Shown piece after piece: positions 48,022-56,363 of a stretch of 64,000 nt of DNA. The stretch's first letter is position 1; the number at the start of each line of letters is the position of its first letter. The position numbers were made by a program, and so were the translations under genes. Location: contig NZ_JAUXVR010000014.1 of assembly GCF_030680395.1 (NCBI RefSeq), positions 31,643 through 95,642 on the forward strand, read 5' to 3'. The notes beneath the pieces were generated by a model. The model saw nothing but the letters and a program-made list of their open reading frames with translations, was not told where the DNA came from and searched no databases. Origin of the DNA: Methylobacter sp. (GTDB taxonomy: Bacteria > Pseudomonadota > Gammaproteobacteria > Methylococcales > Methylomonadaceae).

Positions 48022-50010
48022 ATGAAATTTGATTTATTAACAATCCTGATGGCTTATCTCATCGTCGATGCGGTTTTTGCCATTGCTTTTGCAGTAACGG
48101 TTCGTCGACACCCCACTCTTGTCGGGCCGGGCTGGTGGCTTGGTGCCTGTATAGCATTTTTTATGGGCTTTCTGGGGTTATGCCTGCGAGGCGTTATTCC
48201 GGATAGTGTATCCATTGTCATTGCAAACTCACTGATCCTTGGCGGCGGCGTCTGCGTATGGATAGGCATCCGCGGCTTTTTTGAACTTCGCTGGCATTGG
48301 TCGTTATTCGCTCTGCTTGTTCTGCCTGCTACAGTGTTGCTCAGTTTGTTCATGGTCGTCTGGCCGTCCGTATCGGCGCGGCAGATAACCATGTCGGTAT
48401 TTATCATACTGACAAGCTTATTGGCAATTCGCGACATCCTTCGTCAGCGCAGCTTTGCGCTGATCATGGAAACCAACCTCCTGATTGGATTTCTTGGCGC
48501 AGAGGCATTTATCCATTTTATCCGCATGTTCATCCTCATCATGACGCCAGCCTCTACAGGCAGTTACATACTGTCACCGCATCAGCCTGACAGGGTCTTT
48601 TTTATGTTGCTGTTCATTACCGGCACCGCCCGACTGCTTATTATGTCCACATTAGTCAGCGCCCGACTGCAAGACGAACTCAACCAACTTGCAACGCAGG
48701 ATTCCTTAACGCAACTGCCTAACCGCCGTTTTCTGCTGGAACGCCTAAAACACGGCATCGACGTGGAACGGCGCGACGGCAAACAATTGGCATTGTTAAT
48801 GCTCGATTTGGATCGTTTTAAAGACGTTAATGACAGCTTGGGCCATGCTGCCGGAGATGAGTTGCTGCAACAGGTCGCCGGTCGTATCCAGACCCGGCTG
48901 CGCGATGTGGACATGGTGGCGCGCCTGGGCGGCGATGAATTTATCGTGTTGCTGGAAGATATTGCGCATCCCGAAGATGCGGCACGGGTGGCGGAAGAAA
49001 TAGTCGCCGATTTAAGCAGGCCGTTTCAATTACCCGGCAGCAATGAAGCCGACCATGAGCCGGATCGTGAGGTACAGATCGGCGTCAGCATCGGCATTAG
49101 TCTGTATCCGCAACACGGCAATAACCCTGAACTCCTGATGGAACAGGCCGATACCGCCATGTACGAGGCCAAACAGGCCGGACGCGGCTGCTTCGCCTAT
49201 TTCTCCGAAGAGCTTACCATTTCCGTGCGCAAGCGTATCGCTTTGGAAGGTCGCTTGCGTCGAGGCATTGAACAACAGGAATTACGGGTTTTTTACCAGC
49301 CGCAGATAGATATTGCCAGCGGTCGGATCGTCGGTGCCGAAGCGCTGGTGCGCTGGCAAAGTCCAACCGAAGGACTTATCCCGCCGATTAATTTTATTCC
49401 CATTGCCGAAGAAACCGGCCTGATTCTCGCCATTGGCGAATGGGTGTTGCGTGAAACCTGTCGCCAAGGTCAATGCTGGCTGGCAGACGGTTTTTTGCCG
49501 CTAACCCTGGCGGTCAATGTCTCGCCGCAACAGTTTCGTCGCTGCGATATTAACGCGCTGGTCGCGGAAGTACTGGCCGAAACCGGTTTTCCGGCCGGAC
49601 AATTGGAGTTGGAAATGACCGAAAGCGGATTAATGGATAATCAGGATAAAGCGGTCGAAGTGCTCAATAATCTGCGTGCTCAGGGCATTCGTCTGGCCAT
49701 TGACGACTTCGGCACCGGTTATTCGTCGCTGGCCTATCTCAAACGCTTCCCATTAGACGTGCTGAAAATCGACAAAAGCTTTATCGACGATATTCCGCAT
49801 CTTCAAGATGACATGGAAATCACCGCCACTATTATTGCGATGGGGCATATTCTAGGCTTTAAAGTTTTGGCGGAAGGCGTAGAAACGCAGGAACAGTTAG
49901 ATTTTTTACGAATGAAAGGTTGCGATGCCTATCAGGGTTATTTCACCAGCAAGCCGGTACCGGCAGAAGATTTTGCTGAATTACTGAGGGCGCAACACAA
50001 GAATGGATGA
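48022..50010 (+). CDS. Membrane-bound GGDEF-EAL protein
   Basis: 662 residues. About seven N-terminal membrane helices (residues ~1-215) precede a GGDEF domain (~220-395) and an EAL domain (~405-655). The cyclase signature is intact (ARLGGDEF) and an RxxD inhibitory site precedes it (RDVDMV). EAL motifs are intact (GAEALVRW, DDFGTGYSSL, KIDKSFI, AEGVE). It may make or break cyclic-di-GMP; net activity cannot be predicted. The N-terminal ligand is unknown. Confidence 0.9.
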   Translation: MKFDLLTILMAYLIVDAVFAIAFAVTVRRHPTLVGPGWWLGACIAFFMGFLGLCLRGVIPDSVSIVIANSLILGGGVCVWIGIRGFFELRWHWSLFALLVLPATVLLSLFMVVWPSVSARQITMSVFIILTSLLAIRDILRQRSFALIMETNLLIGFLGAEAFIHFIRMFILIMTPASTGSYILSPHQPDRVFFMLLFITGTARLLIMSTLVSARLQDELNQLATQDSLTQLPNRRFLLERLKHGIDVERRDGKQLALLMLDLDRFKDVNDSLGHAAGDELLQQVAGRIQTRLRDVDMVARLGGDEFIVLLEDIAHPEDAARVAEEIVADLSRPFQLPGSNEADHEPDREVQIGVSIGISLYPQHGNNPELLMEQADTAMYEAKQAGRGCFAYFSEELTISVRKRIALEGRLRRGIEQQELRVFYQPQIDIASGRIVGAEALVRWQSPTEGLIPPINFIPIAEETGLILAIGEWVLRETCRQGQCWLADGFLPLTLAVNVSPQQFRRCDINALVAEVLAETGFPAGQLELEMTESGLMDNQDKAVEVLNNLRAQGIRLAIDDFGTGYSSLAYLKRFPLDVLKIDKSFIDDIPHLQDDMEITATIIAMGHILGFKVLAEGVETQEQLDFLRMKGCDAYQGYFTSKPVPAEDFAELLRAQHKNG

Positions 50011-50073
50011 TGATTCAGGTATCGTGTAAGGGCAACCGATCGGCCACCCTTTTTGCTTCTTACTTCTATTTTG

Positions 50074-50850
50074 TCACTCAAAAATAGCCGCTTCAAGATT
50101 TTTACTGGAAATCAAGCCTTTCAAAACCGATTTATCCTTGATACCGCCAAACCGGGTACCTGCCAGGTTAGCGCCGGTAAAATCAGCATCTTCCAATTTG
50201 CTTTCGGACAAATCCGCTCCCGATAAATCGGCATCGGTCAAATCGGCTCCGGAAAGATCAACGCCAAATAACACCGTGTTTTTCAGCACACTCCCGGAAA
50301 GATTGGCATGGCGCATCAACGCACGATTAAGGTTAGCATCAGACAAATTAGCGCCCGATAAATTGGCATTATTCAAGCTGACCCGCATTAAACCCATAGG
50401 TTGATTCTTCATATCAACACCCCAATTGGCATTGGACAGATTGGCGTGGCTAAGGTTGGAACGATCCAAATTGGCAATAAACCGGCTGCCGGTAAGATTG
50501 GCGTTACTCAAATTAGCGCCGCCCATATGTACGCCAAAAATACTGACGTTGGACAAATTAGCGCCGGAAAGGTTAATTTTTGACATCACCGTTAAATCCA
50601 GATTAAGACCGGACAAGTCGCTGTTGCTTAAATTGGCGTTGCGTAAATCCGAACCCCATAGGTCGGCATTCCTGAAATCCAGTCCGGATAAATCCAGTCC
50701 GGTAAGATCTTTCCGGCGCAACTGCGCGGGGTGACCTTTTTCAGCATTGGCAAGCTTGTGTTGTACAGATGCCCGATTAAACTCAGCCGCCGATGCCGAC
50801 AGACAAAACAATGCGGCTAACAAGCCCAGACCGTAAAAATGGATTTTCAT
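50074..50850 (-). CDS. Exported pentapeptide-repeat protein
   Basis: 258 residues. A signal peptide (MKIHFYGLGLLAALFCLSAS) is followed by roughly 35 tandem A(N/D)LSN/S-type pentapeptides, which fold into a right-handed square beta-helix. The location is periplasmic or surface. Function unknown; it differs from cytoplasmic Qnr-like proteins by its export signal. The ATG at 50850 has a strong AGGAGG upstream. The repeats make the reverse strand open over long stretches. Confidence 0.88.
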   Translation of the reverse strand: MKIHFYGLGLLAALFCLSASAAEFNRASVQHKLANAEKGHPAQLRRKDLTGLDLSGLDFRNADLWGSDLRNANLSNSDLSGLNLDLTVMSKINLSGANLSNVSIFGVHMGGANLSNANLTGSRFIANLDRSNLSHANLSNANWGVDMKNQPMGLMRVSLNNANLSGANLSDANLNRALMRHANLSGSVLKNTVLFGVDLSGADLTDADLSGADLSESKLEDADFTGANLAGTRFGGIKDKSVLKGLISSKNLEAAIFE

Positions 50851-51332
50851 GTGTATACCTCCTGGTGGATACATGGAATCGAAATAGTTAGTAGAACTTT
50901 ATCGACAGTTCCGCACTATTGCAACCGGGGAATGGAAATTGTCGGTTGTATTATGGGGTTCAATAAGATGTGCAAAAATTTTGCAGGTCGGGCATCCACA
51001 TTAGGCGCTTTAGGCGACCGCTTTTCGTTGCCCGATATTTTGATGTCCGATCGTGGAACAGTGGCGAGTGTAACCCGAAATCTGTAGCCATATTAACGAT
51101 TGAAAATGTCGGACATAAGTATCGACACAAACCACATCGCGTCATTCCGGCAGGGATTCACTGCGGGCTGTCCTGCCCAAAGCCCTTCGGGTTAAAATGC
51201 AAATCCGTTCCAGAGGGATTTGTGGCGGACCCGTTAGAGCGCGTAGCGAATCCACACGTCCCTAAAGCTCAAAATGACAACAGGCGCATTGGCGAGGATA
51301 ATAGCAACCACACACTGAATATTACCCGCAAC
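50851..51332. other. Gene-free interval with imperfect palindromic repeat
   Basis: No gene is supported here. A 138-bp unit at 51141-51278 starts GTCATTCCGGCAGGGATTC and ends in AATGAC, with an inner AAATCC/GGATTT hairpin. This is like the common GTCATTCC intergenic repeats. The rest shows nothing recognisable apart from the promoter regions of the two flanking genes. Confidence 0.5.
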
Positions 51333-51944
51333 ATGAATCAAATAGACTTCACCGCCTGTCCCGAGTGCGATTTATTGCTTAACCCCGCCCAACCTGTGGT
51401 CGGTGACAAGGCGCACTGTCCCCGTTGCGGCTATCTGCTGCAACGCCCCCGCAAAGAAAGTATCGAGCGCACTTTTGCGCTGTCTTTCGCCGGGTTGATT
51501 TTGATATTCCCGGCCAATTTGATGCCGTTGGTTGGCATCAAAATGCTGGGCGGCGCTAAGGATGGCACCTTGTGGTCGGGCGTGGTTGCGTTATTTGAAG
51601 AACACCTGTGGGGCGTCGCGGTACTGGTGTTTTTATCCAGCATTTTGTTTCCGCTGCTGAATATTATTTTATCCTTGCTGATCAGCGCGCATCTTTATTT
51701 CAAAAAACCGAGCCGGCATCTGGCCCACTGGATGCGCTGGTTGCAACACATGGATGAATGGGCGATGCTGGAAGTTTATATGCTGGGAATTATTGTCGCC
51801 TGCGTTAAGCTTTCTTCCACGTCTGAACTTAAATTCGGTTTTGGGCTCTATGCATTCGTTGCCTTGCTGATCGTAACCGGCATGCTGACGAGCAGTCTGG
51901 ATAAGGTTCTGTTCTGGCGGCAAATCGGGCAATTAAGAAAATGA
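51333..51944 (+). CDS. pqiA: PqiA-like membrane protein, first copy
   Basis: 203 residues. An N-terminal zinc-ribbon-like motif (CPECDLLL ... CPRCGYLL) is followed by about four membrane helices of the PqiA domain (FPANLMPLVGIKMLGG). Canonical PqiA has two such halves in one chain; here they are two genes. PqiA anchors the MCE protein PqiB in the inner membrane. The ATG at 51333 is chosen because the sequence upstream is repeat DNA. The stop overlaps the next start (ATGA). Confidence 0.88.
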   Translation: MNQIDFTACPECDLLLNPAQPVVGDKAHCPRCGYLLQRPRKESIERTFALSFAGLILIFPANLMPLVGIKMLGGAKDGTLWSGVVALFEEHLWGVAVLVFLSSILFPLLNIILSLLISAHLYFKKPSRHLAHWMRWLQHMDEWAMLEVYMLGIIVACVKLSSTSELKFGFGLYAFVALLIVTGMLTSSLDKVLFWRQIGQLRK

Positions 51945-52552
51945 AATTCAAAAAAACTGCCCTGGCTCAGGGTTTTATCCGTTGTCATGATTGCGGCTGT
52001 TTATCGAAACAGTCCGACAAAAGCAGGCTTTGCCGGTTATGCGGCGGCCATTTGCATCCGCGGCTGCCCAATAGTTTTCAACGTACCGCCGCATTGCTGC
52101 TGAGTGCCTTCTGTTTGTATATTCCGGCCAATATTTTCCCGATCATGACCGTTACGCGCCTGGGCGTCGGTGAGCCGCACACTATTATCGGCGGCATTAT
52201 GGCGTTAATTCACGGCAACATGGTGCCCATAGCCATTCTGGTTCTGGTCGCCAGCATTCTGGTACCCTTATTAAAATTACTGGGGCTCAGTCTGCTGTTA
52301 CTCCTCGTTCATTATCGCTGGCAAGCCCATGCAAAAAAATGGACTATCATGTACCGAATTATCGCTTTTGTAGGCCGCTGGTCAATGTTGGATATTTTTA
52401 TGATTTCAATTCTTGTGTCTTTGGTTGACATGGGCAGTGTGGCTCAGGTTATCGCAGGGCCTGCGGCAACAGCATTTGCTGCGGTCGTGGTATTAACCAT
52501 GCTTGCCGCCAAAAATTTCGATCCTCGATTAATATGGGATAATCAACGCTAA
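51941..52552 (+). CDS. pqiA: PqiA-like membrane protein, second copy
   Basis: 203 residues with the same plan: CHDCGCLSK ... CRLCGGHL, then FCLYIPANIFPIMTVTRLG and four membrane helices. It corresponds to the C-terminal half of canonical PqiA. It is coupled by overlap to the first copy and ends 1 bp before pqiB. Confidence 0.88.
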   Translation: MKFKKTALAQGFIRCHDCGCLSKQSDKSRLCRLCGGHLHPRLPNSFQRTAALLLSAFCLYIPANIFPIMTVTRLGVGEPHTIIGGIMALIHGNMVPIAILVLVASILVPLLKLLGLSLLLLLVHYRWQAHAKKWTIMYRIIAFVGRWSMLDIFMISILVSLVDMGSVAQVIAGPAATAFAAVVVLTMLAAKNFDPRLIWDNQR

Positions 52553-52553
52553 C

Positions 52554-54134
52554 ATGAATGACTTTATCGACCCTGATGCATCAGAAGTAACCATCAATAA
52601 AAAAACCGAATTGCCGCTGGTGTGGTTTTTACCCTTAATCGCCTTGCTGGTCAGCGGTTGGTTAATTGCCAAATCCTACAATGAAAAAGGCCCGGTTATC
52701 ACGATCAGCTTCCCGACTGCTGAAGGTCTGGAAGTGGACAAAACAAAAATCAGATACCTGAATGTAGAAATCGGCAAAGTCACTGCGATCTCCATCAGTG
52801 ACGACTTGAAAACCATTCTGATTACCGCGCAAATGAACAGCACTGCCGCCGGTTATTTGAACAAAAACACCAGTTTCTGGGTGGTACGACCCCAAGTGGG
52901 CCTGGGTGGCATTTCAGGGCTGGGCACGCTGCTCTCCGGGCCTTATATAGCGATCAAACCGGGTGATGGTCCCAGAGAAGATCACTTTACCGGGCTGACC
53001 ATCCCGCCCTCGTTAAAAAACAACACCGAAGGGACGCACATCATACTGGAAACCAACAATCTGGGCTCTTTGAAGCAGGGAACGCCGATTAATTTTCACG
53101 GCATAACCGTAGGCGAGGTCCTCAGTCACAAGTTATCCGACGAAGCCAATGCCATACGCCTGACCGTTTTTATCAACAAACCCTACGACCAGTTCATCAG
53201 GAAAAATACCCGCTTTTGGATAGACAGCGGCGTCGATTTATCTGCCAGCGCCGACGGCTTTAAAGTCAGAACAGGGCCTTTGATTTCTTTATTAAGCGGC
53301 GGTATTGCCTTTCGTGCCTCTGCTGAGGATACGATTGAAAATATCCAGCCTGAAAACAGCATATTTCAACTGTACGATACCTATGAGCAATCGACCCAGA
53401 TTGTTTATCAAAACACCTTAAAATATGTCATGTATTTTAACGGTTCGCTACGCGGACTGACCGTAGGCGCGCCGGTGCAATTACGCGGCATTCCGATTGG
53501 CAAAGTCACCGACATCAATCTGGAGCTGGACAAGAAGACCGCTGAAATTCACATTCCGGTCACCGTGGAACTGGAACCGGAGCGCATCAAGGAAATCAAT
53601 AACGAGAACCACATCAGCGATAAAGACATTATGGCGCAGCTGATTAATAAAGGCCTGCGCGCCCAATTACAGACCGGCAGCCTGTTGACGGGACAACTGC
53701 TGGTCGATCTTGATTTCCACCCGAAAAGCAAGATTGTGTTAAGCGACAATCAAAGCGTCTATCCTGAGTTCCCCACTACCGCCAGCTCATTGGATCAATT
53801 TACCCATTCTGCCCACATCATTATGGATAAAGTCGCCAAACTGCCGCTGGAGGATTTAACTGCTGAAGCCAATAAAACCCTGCAATCGTTACAAGGTACG
53901 TCAAAGGCTGCAACCGGCATGCTGGCCACTGCTCAAGGTACGCTTGATACGGCTGATAAAACTATGGCGTCGGCGCACCAGGTATTAAGCATTATGGAAC
54001 CCGGCTCTAGCACTCACTACGAATTGGAGCAATTACTGCAAGAGCTTACCCAGGCGGCAAGCTCGGTTAAGCAACTGACCGACTATCTGGAACAAAATCC
54101 CACTTCATTAATTCGCGGCAAAAAAGAGCAGTAA
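52554..54134 (+). CDS. pqiB: Intermembrane transport protein PqiB (three MCE domains)
   Basis: 526 residues. One N-terminal membrane helix (LPLVWFLPLIALLVSGWLI) is followed by three MCE/MlaD repeats (ITISFPTAEGLEVDKTKIRY, the block from THIILETNNLGSLKQGTPIN, and MYFNGSLRGLTVGAPVQLRG) and a C-terminal helical needle region (residues ~430-526). PqiB forms a periplasm-spanning tube for lipids between the membranes. Confidence 0.93.
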   Translation: MNDFIDPDASEVTINKKTELPLVWFLPLIALLVSGWLIAKSYNEKGPVITISFPTAEGLEVDKTKIRYLNVEIGKVTAISISDDLKTILITAQMNSTAAGYLNKNTSFWVVRPQVGLGGISGLGTLLSGPYIAIKPGDGPREDHFTGLTIPPSLKNNTEGTHIILETNNLGSLKQGTPINFHGITVGEVLSHKLSDEANAIRLTVFINKPYDQFIRKNTRFWIDSGVDLSASADGFKVRTGPLISLLSGGIAFRASAEDTIENIQPENSIFQLYDTYEQSTQIVYQNTLKYVMYFNGSLRGLTVGAPVQLRGIPIGKVTDINLELDKKTAEIHIPVTVELEPERIKEINNENHISDKDIMAQLINKGLRAQLQTGSLLTGQLLVDLDFHPKSKIVLSDNQSVYPEFPTTASSLDQFTHSAHIIMDKVAKLPLEDLTAEANKTLQSLQGTSKAATGMLATAQGTLDTADKTMASAHQVLSIMEPGSSTHYELEQLLQELTQAASSVKQLTDYLEQNPTSLIRGKKEQ

Positions 54135-54136
54135 TT

Positions 54137-54733
54137 ATGGCAAAGCAACTCTCAAAATGGTTAATCTCTGTTTCCGCCTGCACTCTGCTGTCCGCATGCA
54201 TATCGACGCCACCGACCCAATTTTATGTATTGGAACCGCTGATTGAGTCACCTTCATTCTCATCGGCAACGGAAAAAAAACGCCAGATCGGCATAGGCCC
54301 GGTATCCATACCGACCTTACTTGAGCGTAAACAAATTGTCACCCGGTTGCCGGATAGCGGCGTAAAAATCGCAGAATTTCATCAGTGGGCATCGCCTTTA
54401 AAAAATAATGTCACACAAGTGCTAACCCATAATCTGGCGACACTTCAAGCAGACGACCTGATCAGGGCCTATCCCTGGAGCGCATACGGAGCGGTCGATT
54501 ATCGCATCATAGTCGACATCATCAGATTCGACACCCGCCCTGAGCAGAGCGTAAACCTTGAAGCCAATTGGGCGATAATGAATGAAAAAAACCATACCTT
54601 GATAAGCAATGGTCGAACCAAAATTGAACGCCCATTAAATGATTCTTCTTACCCGTCTACCGTCAAAGCGCTCAGTAAAATTCTTAGTGAATTCAGTCAG
54701 GAATTATCTATAGCGCTGGCTAAAATAAAGTAA
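54137..54733 (+). CDS. pqiC: PqiC (YmbA) outer-membrane lipoprotein
   Basis: 198 residues with a lipoprotein signal (VSACTLLSACIS, lipobox LSAC) and the ABC-type auxiliary fold (IGIGPVSIPTLLERKQIVTR). It docks PqiB at the outer membrane. It starts 2 bp after pqiB and closes the operon. Confidence 0.9.
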   Translation: MAKQLSKWLISVSACTLLSACISTPPTQFYVLEPLIESPSFSSATEKKRQIGIGPVSIPTLLERKQIVTRLPDSGVKIAEFHQWASPLKNNVTQVLTHNLATLQADDLIRAYPWSAYGAVDYRIIVDIIRFDTRPEQSVNLEANWAIMNEKNHTLISNGRTKIERPLNDSSYPSTVKALSKILSEFSQELSIALAKIK

Positions 54734-54780
54734 AAGCCTTGTAAAATAAGCGCTGCAAGTAGAGCTGAACCATTTTATTC

Positions 54781-54809
54781 TTGGATTTACTTAAGAAATC
54801 CTATAAAAT
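54781..54809 (+). promoter_or_regulatory. Possible promoter of tRNA-Lys
   Basis: TTGGAT (54781-54786) and TAAAAT (54804-54809) are spaced 17 bp apart, followed by a GC-rich GTCCGG discriminator. The mature tRNA begins 27 nt downstream. Confidence 0.4.
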
Positions 54810-54835
54810 TGTCCGGAGTTGTTAGACATACAATT

Positions 54836-54911
54836 GGGGTGTTAGCTCAGTTGGTAGAGCAGTGGACTCTTAATCCATGGGTCCAGGGTTCGAATCCCTG
54901 ACGCCCCACCA
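54836..54911 (+). tRNA. tRNA-Lys (anticodon CTT)
   Basis: 76 nt with an encoded CCA end. Acceptor GGGGTGT pairs with ACGCCCC, the D-arm is GCTCAGTTGGTAGAGC, the anticodon loop is CTCTTAA with CTT at positions 34-36, and the T-arm is CAGGGTTCGAATCCCTG. It decodes AAG. The CRISPR-Cas locus begins about 500 bp downstream. Confidence 0.97.
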
Positions 54912-54919
54912 ATAATATG

Positions 54920-54955
54920 AAGGCCTTACAGATTTATATCTGCAAGGCCTTTTTT
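54920..54955 (+). terminator. Terminator of tRNA-Lys
   Basis: Arms AAGGCCTTACAGAT and ATCTGCAAGGCCTT pair with one G-T mismatch around a 4-nt loop, followed by a T-run. Confidence 0.9.
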
Positions 54956-55415
54956 ATTTACAGCGCCATGTAACCGCATTTATTAAATACTCCAGCGCAA
55001 ATTTTCAGTACCTGGCCGGTACAAAACACCCGCAATGTTTATCAACACTTTAAGCACAAAAAAGCTGCAATAACGCGACAATAAGTTAACGCGGCAAAAG
55101 CCCACCAATCCTACTAAATCCAAAAATATCAAGTGATGTCCAGTACATTGGTTACCGTTGAAAGAACAACCAGCCTTGTTACCTCTTTCGAGGTAAGGCA
55201 ATAACTAGCGCGACCTCATGTCACACTTGTGTAAAACTGGAACCTCTTTCACACGAATACCCTATAAATCATGCAGCATAACCCATAAAAAAGACGCCTG
55301 ACAGCGCCTACCTATTATTTAAAAACTACCTAAGCGTAAGCTTTAGCTTGCATACGTAAGAGATATTTTGCTTCATACTTACGCAGATATACGTAGTTTT
55401 TAAGGAACATGGTTA
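54956..55415. other. Gene-free interval upstream of the cas operon with a nested inverted repeat
   Basis: No gene is supported. Just before cas1, AAAAACTAC (55321-55329) pairs with GTAGTTTTT (55393-55401), and GCGTAAG (55334-55340) pairs with CTTACGC (55378-55384). The structure ends at the TAAGGA Shine-Dalgarno (55401-55406) of cas1. It may be an operator or leader structure. A clear -35/-10 pair could not be placed. Confidence 0.45.
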
Positions 55416-56363
55416 ATGGAACAATTGTCAGATTTAAAAGCTATATTGCACTCCAAACGCGCCAATATTTATTACCTGGAAAAGTGCCGGGTAATGCAAA
55501 AAGATGGCCGCGTACTCTATTTGACAGAGGCCAAAGAGCAAAATTTTTACTGGAACATCCCAATTGCCAATACCACGGTTATCTTATTGGGAACAGGCAC
55601 ATCAATAACACAAGCGGCCATGCGCATGTTGGCAAGCGCCGGTGTATTGGTCGGTTTTTGCGGTGGAGGCGGTTCGCCGCTGTTTTCCGGCAGCGAAATT
55701 GAATGGCTTACCCCACAAAGCGAATATCGCCCAACCGAATATGTGCAATCCTGGTTAAAATTTTGGTTTGATGAAAGCAAACGGCTTACCGTAGCCAAAG
55801 CCTTTCAAGATGCCCGCGTTACCTACTTAAAAAGCATCTGGGAAAAAGACCGGGATTTAAAAGCCGAGAACTTTTTTATCGATGACAACTTAATCAGTAA
55901 TGCCTTAAACGGCTATACCGAACAAATTCAAACCGCCAACAAAGTCGGCGACCTGTTGCAGCGCGAAGCTCTGCTCACCAAACAACTGTATCGCTACGCA
56001 GCCAAAGCCACAAAACTGGACGATTTTGTCAGGGAACGCGAAAACACCGACCTCGCCAATGGTTTTTTAAATCACGGCAACTACCTGGCCTATGGTTTGG
56101 CCGCCACCACCTTATGGGTACTGGGTATTCCGCACGGTTTTGCCGTTATGCACGGCAAAACCCGACGCGGCGCCTTAGTGTTTGATGTTGCCGACCTCAT
56201 CAAAGATGCCATTGTTCTGCCTTGGGCCTTTATCAGTGCCAAAGAAAAAACCACCGAACAAGAATTTCGCCAGCAAGTCTTACAAAAATTCACCGAACAC
56301 AAAGCACTGGACTTCATGTTTGAACAAGTCAAACAGCAAGCCTTACGGGAAGACCTGTCATGA
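55416..56363 (+). CDS. cas1: CRISPR-associated endonuclease Cas1 (type I-F)
   Basis: 315 residues. Cas1 integrates new spacers, with the Cas2 part of Cas2-3. Type I-F features include LKAILHSKRANIYYLEKCRV near the start, RANFGFCGGGG-like VGFCGGGGSPLF, and the active-site region with Glu in QREALLTKQLY and His/Asp in MHGKTRRGALVFDVADLIKD. The ATG at 55416 lies 9 nt after TAAGGA. The stop overlaps cas2-3 (ATGA). Confidence 0.96.
   Translation: MEQLSDLKAILHSKRANIYYLEKCRVMQKDGRVLYLTEAKEQNFYWNIPIANTTVILLGTGTSITQAAMRMLASAGVLVGFCGGGGSPLFSGSEIEWLTPQSEYRPTEYVQSWLKFWFDESKRLTVAKAFQDARVTYLKSIWEKDRDLKAENFFIDDNLISNALNGYTEQIQTANKVGDLLQREALLTKQLYRYAAKATKLDDFVRERENTDLANGFLNHGNYLAYGLAATTLWVLGIPHGFAVMHGKTRRGALVFDVADLIKDAIVLPWAFISAKEKTTEQEFRQQVLQKFTEHKALDFMFEQVKQQALREDLS

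Noticed and set aside
50138..50734. Plus-strand frames opposite the pentapeptide-repeat gene
   Set aside because: The 15-bp repeat keeps antisense frames open; the minus strand has a signal peptide and strong Shine-Dalgarno.
50970..51332. N-terminal extension of the first PqiA protein
   Set aside because: It translates intergenic repeat DNA; the conserved protein starts at the ATG at 51333.
54983..55201. 72-codon minus-strand frame before the cas operon
   Set aside because: No Shine-Dalgarno, no family resemblance, and composition like intergenic DNA.
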